Assembly: GCA_902783515.1 (NCBI GenBank)
Contig: CACZRK010000436.1
Span: 1-8,564 of the forward strand
Direction: 5' to 3'
Origin: an uncultured Coriobacteriaceae bacterium
GTDB lineage: Bacteria > Actinomycetota > Coriobacteriia > Coriobacteriales > UMGS124
Length of the DNA stretch: 8,564 nt
A model generated the notes under the pieces. The model made no database searches. It saw only the letters and a program-made list of their open reading frames with translations, and was not told the DNA's origin. Position numbers and translations under genes: made by a program. The stretch's first letter is position 1, and every line of letters begins with the position of its first letter. Shown here piece by piece: positions 1 through 6,560 of this stretch.

Positions 1-982
1 CCTGCCGGACGAGAAGGACTCCGGCCTGCGCATGGTCGTCACGGTGGATCCATGGCTCACGCCGACGGCGCTTGCCTCCGATATCATCCTGCCGGGTACG
101 ATGCCGTTTGAGGAGGATGACATCATTTCCGGTGGCACGGGCTGGACGGGCTTCGTGTGCTGTGAGACCGCGGCGGTCAAGCCGCTGTTCGAGTCCAAGC
201 CGGTCTACGAGATCTGCACGCTGCTCGCCGACGCCCTTGGCGTCAAGGACGAGTTTACCGAGGGAAAGACCCAGCTTGACTGGGTCGAGTGGTGCTATGA
301 CCAGGCGATGGAGGCGGGCGCGGACCTGCCGGCGACGTTCGAGGAGTTCCGTGCGGGTGGCCTGTTCAAGCAGACCGACGAGCACGCGCCGAAGATTCCG
401 AAGGCCGACAAGATCGCGACGCCCTCGGGCAAGTACGAGCTCTTCAGCAAGCAGGCGTACAACCTTTCCAAGCAGTGGGACCTGACTTGCGGTGGTTACG
501 TCCCCGATGACGGCCGCGACCAGATCACGGGGCTGCCGATTCATTACGACAACGTTGAGGGCTATACCGACCCGCTGCGCGAAGAGTACCCCTTCCAGCT
601 GATCGGCCAGCATCAGAAGACGCGCACGCACTCCAGCTACGGCAACGTCCCTTGGATGCAGTCGGTTGCGCCGCAGCAGTGCTGGATCAACGACCACGAC
701 GCCGAACGGCTGGGGATCGCCCAGGACGACGAGGTCATCGTTACCACCCAACGCGGCAAGACGCAGCTCACCGCCAAGGTGACCCCGCGCATCATGCCCG
801 GCGTCGTCTCGGTCCCGCAGGGCGCCTGGTACGATCCGGAGACGCGTGACCCCGAGACGATCGGCGACCCGAGCGTCCTTGACCGTGGCGGATGCATCTC
901 GGTGCTCACGAGCGTGCGCCCCACGGCGATCTCGAAGGGCAACGGCGTCCACTCGAACCTCTGCAAGGTTGAGAAGGCGTAG
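1..982 (+). CDS. DmsA-like molybdopterin oxidoreductase, catalytic subunit (C-terminal part, 5' truncated by window)
   Basis: The frame is open from base 2, ten codons before the first ATG at 32, so the gene starts upstream and only its last 326 residues are visible. The fragment opens with the family stretch VDPWLTPTALASDIILPGT, typical of DMSO reductase family enzymes just before the molybdenum-cofactor pocket. The molybdopterin dinucleotide-binding domain follows from about visible residue 197 to the end: YPFQLIGQHQKTRTHSSYGN, the WINDHDAERLGI segment, PRIMPGVVSVPQGAWYDP, DRGGCISVLTS and the terminal HSNLCKVEK. These match the DmsA branch (DMSO/selenate/biotin sulfoxide reductases). The family transfers electrons from an iron-sulfur subunit to an oxidised substrate, usually outside the membrane after Tat export. 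The N-terminal Tat signal, the iron-sulfur site and the metal ligand lie outside the window, so substrate and location cannot be read. It is followed by its electron-transfer partner and chaperone, as expected for a reductase operon. Confidence 0.93.
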   Translation, partial: LPDEKDSGLRMVVTVDPWLTPTALASDIILPGTMPFEEDDIISGGTGWTGFVCCETAAVKPLFESKPVYEICTLLADALGVKDEFTEGKTQLDWVEWCYDQAMEAGADLPATFEEFRAGGLFKQTDEHAPKIPKADKIATPSGKYELFSKQAYNLSKQWDLTCGGYVPDDGRDQITGLPIHYDNVEGYTDPLREEYPFQLIGQHQKTRTHSSYGNVPWMQSVAPQQCWINDHDAERLGIAQDDEVIVTTQRGKTQLTAKVTPRIMPGVVSVPQGAWYDPETRDPETIGDPSVLDRGGCISVLTSVRPTAISKGNGVHSNLCKVEKA

Positions 983-1040
983 GGCGTCGCTCATCGGACG
1001 AAGGACAGGCGCGCCTCGTGGCAATGTCCGCTGACGCGCT

Positions 1041-1051
1041 GGGAGAAGGGG
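1041..1051 (+). promoter_or_regulatory. Ribosome binding site that sets the dmsB start
   Basis: A purine-rich run ending in AGAAGGGG lies 8 nt before the ATG at 1060. In-frame starts further up (GTG 1018, ATG 1024) have no such signal and would add residues absent from DmsB proteins. Confidence 0.7.
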
Positions 1052-1059
1052 ACCCAGGG

Positions 1060-1674
1060 ATGACCCAATACGGCTTTTACATCAACACCGACATATGCAC
1101 CGGCTGCAAGGCATGCATGACGGCCTGCTTTGATCGCAACGACCTTGAAGTACCGCAGAAGTTCCGCAAGGTGTACGAGTTCGGAGGTGGCTCGTGGGAG
1201 CAGGATGAGGCGGGTGCGTTCACGTCAACCGCGTTCACCTACTACGCCTCCCTCACGTGCTGCCATTGCGACAATCCGGCATGCGTGCTGAACTGCCCCG
1301 TCGCGTCCATGGTGAAGGACGAGGAGACGGGCATCGTGCACAACGACCCGCAGACGTGCATCGGATGCATGACGTGCGAGCGCGTGTGCCCCTATCACCA
1401 TCCTGTGCAGTTTGCCGACGGCATCGCGCACAAGTGCACCCTGTGCTGCGACGAGACGCCCGACGGCACACCGGATCCGGCATGCGCGAAAGCATGCCCG
1501 CAGCGCGCGATGGCCTTCGGGCCGATCGATGAGCTGAGGGCGAAGTACGGCACGACCGACACCATCGGGACGCTCACGAACGAGACGGCGCCGAACGTCG
1601 TCATCGGGCTGCATCGTGACGCGAAGAAGGGCGGGGAGCTGCGGAACCCGCTTGAGGTCAGCCACGAGGCGTAA
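1060..1674 (+). CDS. dmsB: DmsB-type iron-sulfur electron-transfer subunit (four [4Fe-4S] clusters)
   Basis: A 204-residue protein, the usual length of DmsB (about 205). It begins MTQYGFYINTDICTGC, close to the start of E. coli DmsB. Four cysteine groups fit four [4Fe-4S] clusters: C13/C16/C19/C23; C67/C70/C75/C79; C100/C103/C106/C110; and C126/C129/C142/C146. An extra cysteine sits at 68 and another at 130. The segment FGPIDELRAKYG (153-164) is also a DmsB signature. The protein would carry electrons from a quinol-side donor to the catalytic subunit just upstream. It has no signal peptide; in this family it is carried across the membrane with the Tat-targeted catalytic subunit. It lies 77 nt after the DmsA-like gene and 31 nt before a TorD-like chaperone. 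No membrane anchor (DmsC or NrfD type) follows, so how the pair contacts the quinone pool is open. Start chosen on the ribosome binding site and the homology. Confidence 0.95.
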   Translation: MTQYGFYINTDICTGCKACMTACFDRNDLEVPQKFRKVYEFGGGSWEQDEAGAFTSTAFTYYASLTCCHCDNPACVLNCPVASMVKDEETGIVHNDPQTCIGCMTCERVCPYHHPVQFADGIAHKCTLCCDETPDGTPDPACAKACPQRAMAFGPIDELRAKYGTTDTIGTLTNETAPNVVIGLHRDAKKGGELRNPLEVSHEA

Positions 1675-1705
1675 CGCATTCGATCGCACACGGAAGGGAC
1701 CCGCC

Positions 1706-2383
1706 ATGCTGTCACTCGATTCATGCAGGGCATATCAGGCGCTCTGCTCGTTCTGCGCATGGGCGCTCTATGACGAGCCTGCCGAGCGGCAGCTGGCGGG
1801 ATTCCCCGTTGACGCGCTGGCCGAGCCGCCGTTCGCTCAGGTCGCGCCAGAGTCCGCGCGTGCGCTGGCACGCGAGCTGGCGCGTGATGACCGCGAGGCG
1901 CTCCTGCACGAGGTGGCGCTGGATCGCACGTACCTGTTCTACATGGTGGGCGTGTCCAAGACCTCGCCGTACGAGTCGGTGTATCGGACCGACGACGCGA
2001 CGCTCTTCGGTCCAACGTGCCTGCAGGTGCGCAAGGCGTACGAGGATCAGGGCGTCGCGTTTGAACGCCGGGCGTCCGAGCCCGAGGATCACCTCGGGCT
2101 GGAGTTCTCGTTCTGCGCGACGCTGCTCGGGCGCGTGTCAGGGCAGCTTGCGGCAGGTGATGACGAGCGCGCCCGCGAGACGCTGGCCGCCGTCGCGACG
2201 TTCTTGTCGGAGCACCCGCTCGTCTTCGCGCCGATCTACCTTGACCATGTGGCAACGCGCGCAAAAAGCGCGTACTATCGCTCCATCGCGGGCATCTGCA
2301 GGGGGACGTTGGAGAGCCTCGCGCGCGACCTGGACGTCGCGCCTGCCGAGATGCTTGATGCATCCGCGCTCGAAATCTCTTGA
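1706..2383 (+). CDS. TorD/DmsD-family molybdoenzyme maturation chaperone
   Basis: A 225-residue, mostly helical cytoplasmic protein, near the usual size of TorD-family chaperones (about 200-220). Family marks are DRTYLFYMVGVSKTSPYESVY (73-93), the acidic motif EPEDHLGLE (125-133; compare E-P-x-D-H-L-x-x-E in the family), and the C-terminal helix FLSEHPLVFAPIYLDHVATRAKSAYYRSIA (166-195). Such proteins bind the Tat leader and immature apo-enzyme of a molybdenum reductase, holding back export until cofactor is inserted. The position right after the two reductase genes indicates the DmsA-like protein as client. The ATG at 1706 is preceded by GGAAGGGA with a 6-nt spacer; the frame extends upstream into the dmsB 3' end but without a better start. 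I cannot tell TorD from DmsD type, so no symbol is given. Confidence 0.88.
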   Translation: MLSLDSCRAYQALCSFCAWALYDEPAERQLAGFPVDALAEPPFAQVAPESARALARELARDDREALLHEVALDRTYLFYMVGVSKTSPYESVYRTDDATLFGPTCLQVRKAYEDQGVAFERRASEPEDHLGLEFSFCATLLGRVSGQLAAGDDERARETLAAVATFLSEHPLVFAPIYLDHVATRAKSAYYRSIAGICRGTLESLARDLDVAPAEMLDASALEIS

Positions 2384-2387
2384 GCGA

Positions 2388-2415
2388 CGTCGCGCGCCGG
2401 AGCCGCGGCGCGACG
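2388..2415 (+). other. GC-rich hairpin between chaperone and kinase genes
   Basis: CGTCGCGC (2388-2395) and GCGCGACG (2408-2415) are perfect 8-nt inverted arms around a 12-nt loop, four bases after the chaperone stop codon. There is no T-run, so this is not a classical intrinsic terminator. It could lower read-through from the structural genes to the regulatory genes, or protect the 3' end of the upstream message. High GC makes chance hairpins common, so this is tentative. Confidence 0.4.
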
Positions 2416-2444
2416 AAGCGTGACACAGGCGGGGGGCGCGGCAG

Positions 2445-4286
2445 ATGACGGGAGATGCGAGCACGCCGAGACGGGCGCGTGCGCCCTTTGGCCTGCGCAC
2501 GAAGATCGTCGGCATGCTCGGCGCGATTCTCCTGCTGTTCTCCGTCGCCTTCATCGCCTATGCCTGGCATGACCAGGGGACGCGGCTCGAGTCTGAGATG
2601 CTTGAGCGCTCGCGGACCATCGCGACCGAGATGGACGCCGTGTGGGACTTCGTGTCCATCAACCAGTACCCCATCAACCATCACTCCGACGGCACCTATG
2701 ACTTCAAGGGGCTCCATTGCGCCATCGCCGGCAAGGCCGTGGCGATGATGTTCTCCAAGAACACCGACTACATGATCCGGTTCACGAACATCAACCCGCG
2801 CAACATCTACAACGAGCCCGACGCGTACGAGCGCGAGGCGCTCGAGACCTTTGCCTCAGACCCCGCGACGACCGAGGTCTATGGCTATGCCATGCGTGAC
2901 GGGCGGCAGGTCTTTCGCTACGTGCGCACGATGACGGTCAGTCAGAGCTGCCTGAGCTGTCATGGCGAGCCGGCGGGAGAGATCGACGAGACGGGGTATC
3001 CCAAGGAGGGCAAGCGCGTCGGCGACCTGGCGGGTGCGGTGAGCGTGACGGTGCCGACCCAGACGTACCTTGACGCGATGCGCGCGGACGTGCTCAGGAA
3101 CGTCCTCATGTTCGTCGGGTTGCTCGCATGCGTGCTTGCCATCATCTACGTGGTGCTCAGCCGCATGGTGACCACCCCGCTTCGCACGCTCAACGAGTCC
3201 ATCGCCGCGTTCATGACAAGCGGGGAGGGAAGGCCAGCGACGCGGGACGCAGCCGCATCCCGAGCACGCGCCGTGATGGAGAGGGCGTACGCGACGTCTG
3301 AGATGGACGGGCTGTTCGCGCAGTTCGACGCCATGGCGCGCCGTCTCGGCGATCTCTACGCGAGCCTCGAGGCCCAGGTCACGAACCGCACCGCGGAGCT
3401 TTCCGAGGCGAACGCCGAGCTCGAGCGGCAACGCGCCCACGTCGAGGAGATCAACGGCCGCCTGCGCGAGGAGGTGCGATACAAGAGCGACTTCCTCGCC
3501 ATCGTGAGCCACGAGCTGCGTACGCCGCTTACCTCCATCCTCGCGTTTGCCGAGCTGCTTGACGAGAGCATCGGCACCGACGTGCGTGAGGCGCGCGAGG
3601 AGCTTGAGGAGATTCAGAAGAACGGGGCGGTCCTGCTCGAGATGGTCGACAACGTGCTGGAGACGGCGCGCATCCAGGCGGGATCCGAGCGGCTGAACCT
3701 GGAGCTGCTCGACCTCAGCGACCTCGTCGGCTACGTCGAGTCCACGAACGCGGCCGTCGCGATTCGCAAGGGAGTGCTGCTCGCCACTGCGGTCGACGCG
3801 CGCGTACCCCTCGTCACGAGCGATTGGGAGAAGCTCCGGCGCATCCTCGTGAACCTCGTGAGCAACGCAATCAAGTTCACGCCGCGCGGTGGCCAGGTGG
3901 TCGTCGAGGCACGGCTCGACCCGCGCCCGGACTGGGTGCAGCTGCGCGTCCTTGACACGGGCATCGGCATACCGGCCGACAAGCAGCGCCTCATCTTTGA
4001 GCGGTTCACGCAGGAGAATATGACGACCGTTCGCCGCTATGGTGGCAGCGGGCTGGGGCTGTCGCTGGTGAAGGAGCTCACGGCGATGCTCGGTGGCCAG
4101 GTGCGCGTGACGAGCGAGGTCGGGCGTGGCTCGATGTTCGTGGTCTGCATCCCGGTGAGCCCGCCTGGCGGGGAGTCGGCTGACGACGCAGGGGACGTCA
4201 TTCAGGTCGTTCGCGCCGAAGACGTTGACACTGACAAGAGGGGTGATGCGCATGACGACAACTGTGGGCGAGACGGGCACAGATGA
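2445..4286 (+). CDS. Membrane sensor histidine kinase with extracytoplasmic heme-c (DUF3365/Tll0287-like) domain
   Basis: A 613-residue protein. Order: a short basic N-terminus; TM1 at about 20-41; an extracytoplasmic domain at about 42-216; TM2 at about 217-239; HAMP-like linker (about 240-307); coiled coil (about 308-345); HisKA dimerisation domain with phospho-acceptor H356 in VSHELRTPL; and an ATPase domain with N474 in the N box, DTGIGIP (504-510), and GGSGLGLS (533-540). The sensor domain ends in QSCLSCHGEP, a c-type heme attachment motif C169-x-x-C172-H173, and together with the upstream IRFTNINPRN-like segment fits the DUF3365 (Tll0287-like) family. It probably senses redox state or a small ligand through a covalently bound heme; that is inference. 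The ATG at 2445 has AGGCGGGGGG 8 nt upstream. A 40-residue polar tail follows the ATPase domain and overlaps the response regulator start. The context points to control of the reductase operon. Confidence 0.92.
   Translation: MTGDASTPRRARAPFGLRTKIVGMLGAILLLFSVAFIAYAWHDQGTRLESEMLERSRTIATEMDAVWDFVSINQYPINHHSDGTYDFKGLHCAIAGKAVAMMFSKNTDYMIRFTNINPRNIYNEPDAYEREALETFASDPATTEVYGYAMRDGRQVFRYVRTMTVSQSCLSCHGEPAGEIDETGYPKEGKRVGDLAGAVSVTVPTQTYLDAMRADVLRNVLMFVGLLACVLAIIYVVLSRMVTTPLRTLNESIAAFMTSGEGRPATRDAAASRARAVMERAYATSEMDGLFAQFDAMARRLGDLYASLEAQVTNRTAELSEANAELERQRAHVEEINGRLREEVRYKSDFLAIVSHELRTPLTSILAFAELLDESIGTDVREAREELEEIQKNGAVLLEMVDNVLETARIQAGSERLNLELLDLSDLVGYVESTNAAVAIRKGVLLATAVDARVPLVTSDWEKLRRILVNLVSNAIKFTPRGGQVVVEARLDPRPDWVQLRVLDTGIGIPADKQRLIFERFTQENMTTVRRYGGSGLGLSLVKELTAMLGGQVRVTSEVGRGSMFVVCIPVSPPGGESADDAGDVIQVVRAEDVDTDKRGDAHDDNCGRDGHR
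4236..4243 (+). promoter_or_regulatory. Ribosome binding site for the response regulator, inside the kinase gene
   Basis: AAGAGGGG lies 8 nt before the ATG at 4252, within the last codons of the kinase gene. This supports the overlapping start and translational coupling of kinase and regulator. Confidence 0.6.
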
Positions 4287-5040
4287 CCTTCGCCGCGGGC
4301 AGGAGCATGCGAGTGCAAGGCGTGCCGAGGACCCGCGTGCCGTGAAGGTCATGCTCATCGATGACGACGAGAGCCTGCGGCGTCTCATCGGTCAGCTGAT
4401 GGCCCGCGAGGGCTATGAGTACTGCTGCGCAGAGAACGGCGTGGAAGGCCTCGCCATGTTGCGCCGTGAACGGCCCGACCTGCTGCTGCTTGACGTGATG
4501 CTGCCTGACGTGAACGGCTACGAGCTCTGCGAGCGCATCCGTTCCGAGGGCAGGCGCGTGCCCGTCATGTTCCTGACCGCGAAGGGCGACATCGTCGACA
4601 AGAGCGTGGGGTTCAAGGCGGGTGCGGACGACTACCTCGTGAAACCGTTTCACAACGAGGAGCTCGTCCTGCGCGTGAACGCACACCTGCGCCGTGCGAC
4701 CCGCCGCGTTGCGGACTACGGGGCGGGGAGAGGGGGCGTCTACCGCGTCGGCGACCTTGAGATCGTCTTCGGGAAGTATGAGGTGCGCCTGCGCGGCGAG
4801 AAGGTGCCGCTTTCCTCACGGGAGATCGAGCTGCTCGAGCTGCTGGCGAGCGATCCGGGCAGCGTGTTCACGCGCGACCAGATCCTGGAGCACATCTGGG
4901 GGGACAAGAACGCGGCCGATCCCAGCTCGGTGACGGTGTTCGTGCGCAAGATCCGCGAGAAGATCGAGGCGGACCCCTCAAAGCCACGCTACCTCGTGAC
5001 GGTATGGCGCGTTGGCTACAAGCTGGCGGACCGGGCGTAG
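4252..5040 (+). CDS. OmpR/PhoB-family response regulator
   Basis: A 262-residue DNA-binding regulator if started at the ATG at 4252. The receiver domain (about 31-146) shows the acidic pocket D37-D38-D39, phospho-acceptor D81 in LLLLDVMLPD, the switch threonine T109 in FLTAK, and K131 in VKPF. A winged-helix output domain (about 160-260) has the PhoB marks LSSREIELLELLA, FTRDQILEHIWG, VTVFVRKIREKIE and VWRVGYKL. It is the partner of the overlapping kinase: phosphorylated by H356, it would dimerise and bind direct-repeat operators, most likely before the reductase genes or before 5299. The first 30 residues ahead of the receiver are longer than usual. An alternative GTG at 4342, with GAGGA 10 nt upstream, would give a 233-residue protein of typical family length. 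I prefer 4252 for its stronger ribosome binding site, but only moderately. Confidence 0.93.
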   Translation: MTTTVGETGTDDLRRGQEHASARRAEDPRAVKVMLIDDDESLRRLIGQLMAREGYEYCCAENGVEGLAMLRRERPDLLLLDVMLPDVNGYELCERIRSEGRRVPVMFLTAKGDIVDKSVGFKAGADDYLVKPFHNEELVLRVNAHLRRATRRVADYGAGRGGVYRVGDLEIVFGKYEVRLRGEKVPLSSREIELLELLASDPGSVFTRDQILEHIWGDKNAADPSSVTVFVRKIREKIEADPSKPRYLVTVWRVGYKLADRA

Positions 5041-5182
5041 GTCGCGTCCGCGTCCGTTGTGCTCTCTTTTGTGTGAGATGTATGGACGCCCCGCCCGCTT
5101 GCAGATCCGTTCGCCATGGGCATGGGCGGCTGACGGCCACCGCGGTAGTGTCGTGGGGTAGCATCCGCGCCCGCTGTCCGCT

Positions 5183-5223
5183 GCCCGATCACGGGCCCGC
5201 CGCAGGCGCCCGCGGGCCTGCGG
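5183..5223 (+). other. Two tandem hairpins in the gap before the Tm-1-like gene
   Basis: GCCCG (5183-5187) pairs with CGGGC (5192-5196) around the loop ATCA. Directly after, CCGCAGGC (5200-5207) pairs perfectly with GCCTGCGG (5216-5223) around an 8-nt loop. No T-run follows. They could terminate transcription of the two-component operon without a U-tract, or form part of the leader of the next operon. Confidence 0.4.
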
Positions 5224-5233
5224 GCGGACGCGT

Positions 5234-5272
5234 TGCGCGCGACCGCGCATGGGCATGCGGCACGCGCGCGCA
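5234..5272 (+). promoter_or_regulatory. Nested stem-loop just upstream of the Tm-1-like gene
   Basis: TGCGCGCG (5234-5241) and CGCGCGCA (5265-5272) are perfect 8-nt inverted arms. Inside lies a second stem, CGCAT (5246-5250) with ATGCG (5255-5259), loop GGGC. The structure ends 14 nt before the ribosome binding site at 5287. If transcribed it would form a compact leader element. It matches no riboswitch class that I recognise. Confidence 0.4.
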
Positions 5273-5286
5273 CCGAGAGTATCGCG

Positions 5287-5293
5287 ACAGGAG
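5287..5293 (+). promoter_or_regulatory. Ribosome binding site that sets the GTG start at 5299
   Basis: ACAGGAG lies 5 nt before the GTG at 5299. It favours that start over the upstream in-frame ATG-like codon at 5233, whose extra residues are low-complexity and precede the conserved AKTVAILGTFDTKG beginning. Confidence 0.7.
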
Positions 5294-5298
5294 CATTC

Positions 5299-6522
5299 GT
5301 GGCGAAGACCGTTGCGATTCTCGGCACCTTTGACACCAAGGGTGACGAATTTCTCTACGTGAAGCAACTCTTTGAGCAACTCGGCATCAACACGCTGACC
5401 ATCCACTGCGGCATCTTTGACGCGACCTTCGCGCCGGACGTGCCAAACGACGAGGTCAGCGCCGCCGTTGACATCGACCTCTCCACGCTCGTGGAGAAGC
5501 GTGACCGCGCGCTCGCGACGGCGACGATGACCGAGGGCGTGAAGAAGCTCGTGCCCGCGCTGTATGCGAACGGCCGCTTTGACGGCATCTTCTCGATGGG
5601 CGGGTCGGGCGGCACCTCGATCGCGACCGCCGCGATGCAGCAGCTGCCGATCGGCGTGCCGAAGGTGATGGTCTCCACGATGGCGTCCGGGGACACGACG
5701 CCGTACGTGGGGGCGTCCGACATCAACATGTTCCCCTCCATCGTGGACGTGTCGGGCATCAACTCGTTCTCGAACACCATCTACGCGAACGCCGTCCACG
5801 CGATGGTCGGCATGCTCTCGTACGAGACGCCCAAGATCGCGTCGACCAAGCCGCTCGTGGCGTGCACGATGTTCGGCGTGACCACGCCCTGCGTCACGAA
5901 GGCGGAGCGGCTGCTGGACGAGCGGGGCTACGAGACCCTCGTCTTTCACGCGACGGGCACGGGCGGCCGGTGCATGGAGTCGCTCATCCGCGGCGGCTTC
6001 ATCAAGGGCGTGCTGGACCTGACGACCACCGAGTGGTGCGACGAGCTGTTTGGCGGCGTGCTCGCCGCGGGCCCGGAGCGCAACGACGCGGCGGCGCTCA
6101 TGGGCGTGCCCGCGGTCGTCTCCGTCGGCGCGATGGACATGGTGAACTTCGGGCCATGGGACACCGTGCCCGAGCAGCACCGAGGCCGCAACCTCTACCG
6201 GCACAACCCCACGGTCACGCTCATGCGCACGACGACGGAGGAGAACCGCGCGCTCGGCGAGAAGCTCGCCGAGAAGGTGAACCAGTCCATCGGCCCGTGC
6301 GCCGTCATGCTGCCGCTGCGCGGCGTGTCGATGATTGACGCGCCCGGCCAGCCGTTCTACGGCCCCGACGAGGACGCGGCGCTGTTCGACGCGCTGCGCG
6401 AGGGGCTTGACCGGTCGCGCATGGAGCTCGTCGAGGAGGACTGCCACATCAACGACGACGAGTTCGCAGCGGCCGCCGTCGAGAAGCTCGTGGAGCTGAT
6501 GGGACGCGCTGAGGCGCGCTGA
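5299..6522 (+). CDS. Tm-1-like ATP-binding protein (UPF0261 family)
   Basis: A 407-residue protein from GTG 5299, the normal size for UPF0261. Conserved segments: ILGTFDTKGDE (8-18) in the first strand-loop; MGGSGGTS (100-107), a glycine-rich loop; GDTTPYVGASDINMFPSIVDVSG (131-153); FGVTTPCV (192-199); FHATGTGGRCME (216-227); TTTEWCDELFGG (242-253); GAMDMVNF (277-284); HNPTVTLMRTT (302-312); and LPLRGVSMID (338-347). These match the N-terminal domain of tomato Tm-1, which is known to bind ATP and to inhibit tobamovirus RNA replication; the bacterial function is unknown. No signal peptide or membrane segment is seen, so it is probably cytoplasmic. The partner TIM-barrel gene begins 38 nt downstream, which suggests one operon and a shared enzyme or complex. 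Codon use is strongly G/C-ending. Family assignment is firm; biochemical role is not known. Confidence 0.94.
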   Translation: MAKTVAILGTFDTKGDEFLYVKQLFEQLGINTLTIHCGIFDATFAPDVPNDEVSAAVDIDLSTLVEKRDRALATATMTEGVKKLVPALYANGRFDGIFSMGGSGGTSIATAAMQQLPIGVPKVMVSTMASGDTTPYVGASDINMFPSIVDVSGINSFSNTIYANAVHAMVGMLSYETPKIASTKPLVACTMFGVTTPCVTKAERLLDERGYETLVFHATGTGGRCMESLIRGGFIKGVLDLTTTEWCDELFGGVLAAGPERNDAAALMGVPAVVSVGAMDMVNFGPWDTVPEQHRGRNLYRHNPTVTLMRTTTEENRALGEKLAEKVNQSIGPCAVMLPLRGVSMIDAPGQPFYGPDEDAALFDALREGLDRSRMELVEEDCHINDDEFAAAAVEKLVELMGRAEAR

Positions 6523-6560
6523 GGGGCGCACGAACGCCCGACAAGAGAAAGGAATGCACC

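Noticed and set aside
1003..1029. GGACA/TGTCC inverted arms around the palindrome AGGCGCGCCT in the gap before dmsB
   Set aside because: The stem is only 5 bp with a large interior, common by chance at this GC; not reported as a regulatory element.
2856..4388. Long - strand open frame (510 codons) opposite the kinase
   Set aside because: Its translation is rich in His, Arg, Asp and Val with no recognisable domain, and it lies opposite a gene with complete kinase motifs. It is an artefact of high GC.
5026..5070. Intrinsic terminator after the response regulator (GCGGAC/GTCCGC arms with a later TTTT)
   Set aside because: The T-run begins 16 nt after the stem and the loop is 14 nt, so it does not have the terminator layout.
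5057..5085. Promoter with TTGTGC as -35 before the Tm-1-like gene
   Set aside because: No acceptable -10 at 16-18 nt, and no other convincing box pair in the gap; a promoter may be there but cannot be placed.
4978..6531. Long - strand open frame (517 codons) opposite the Tm-1-like gene
   Set aside because: Low-complexity His/Arg/Asp composition, antisense to a protein with clear family motifs; a GC-bias shadow.
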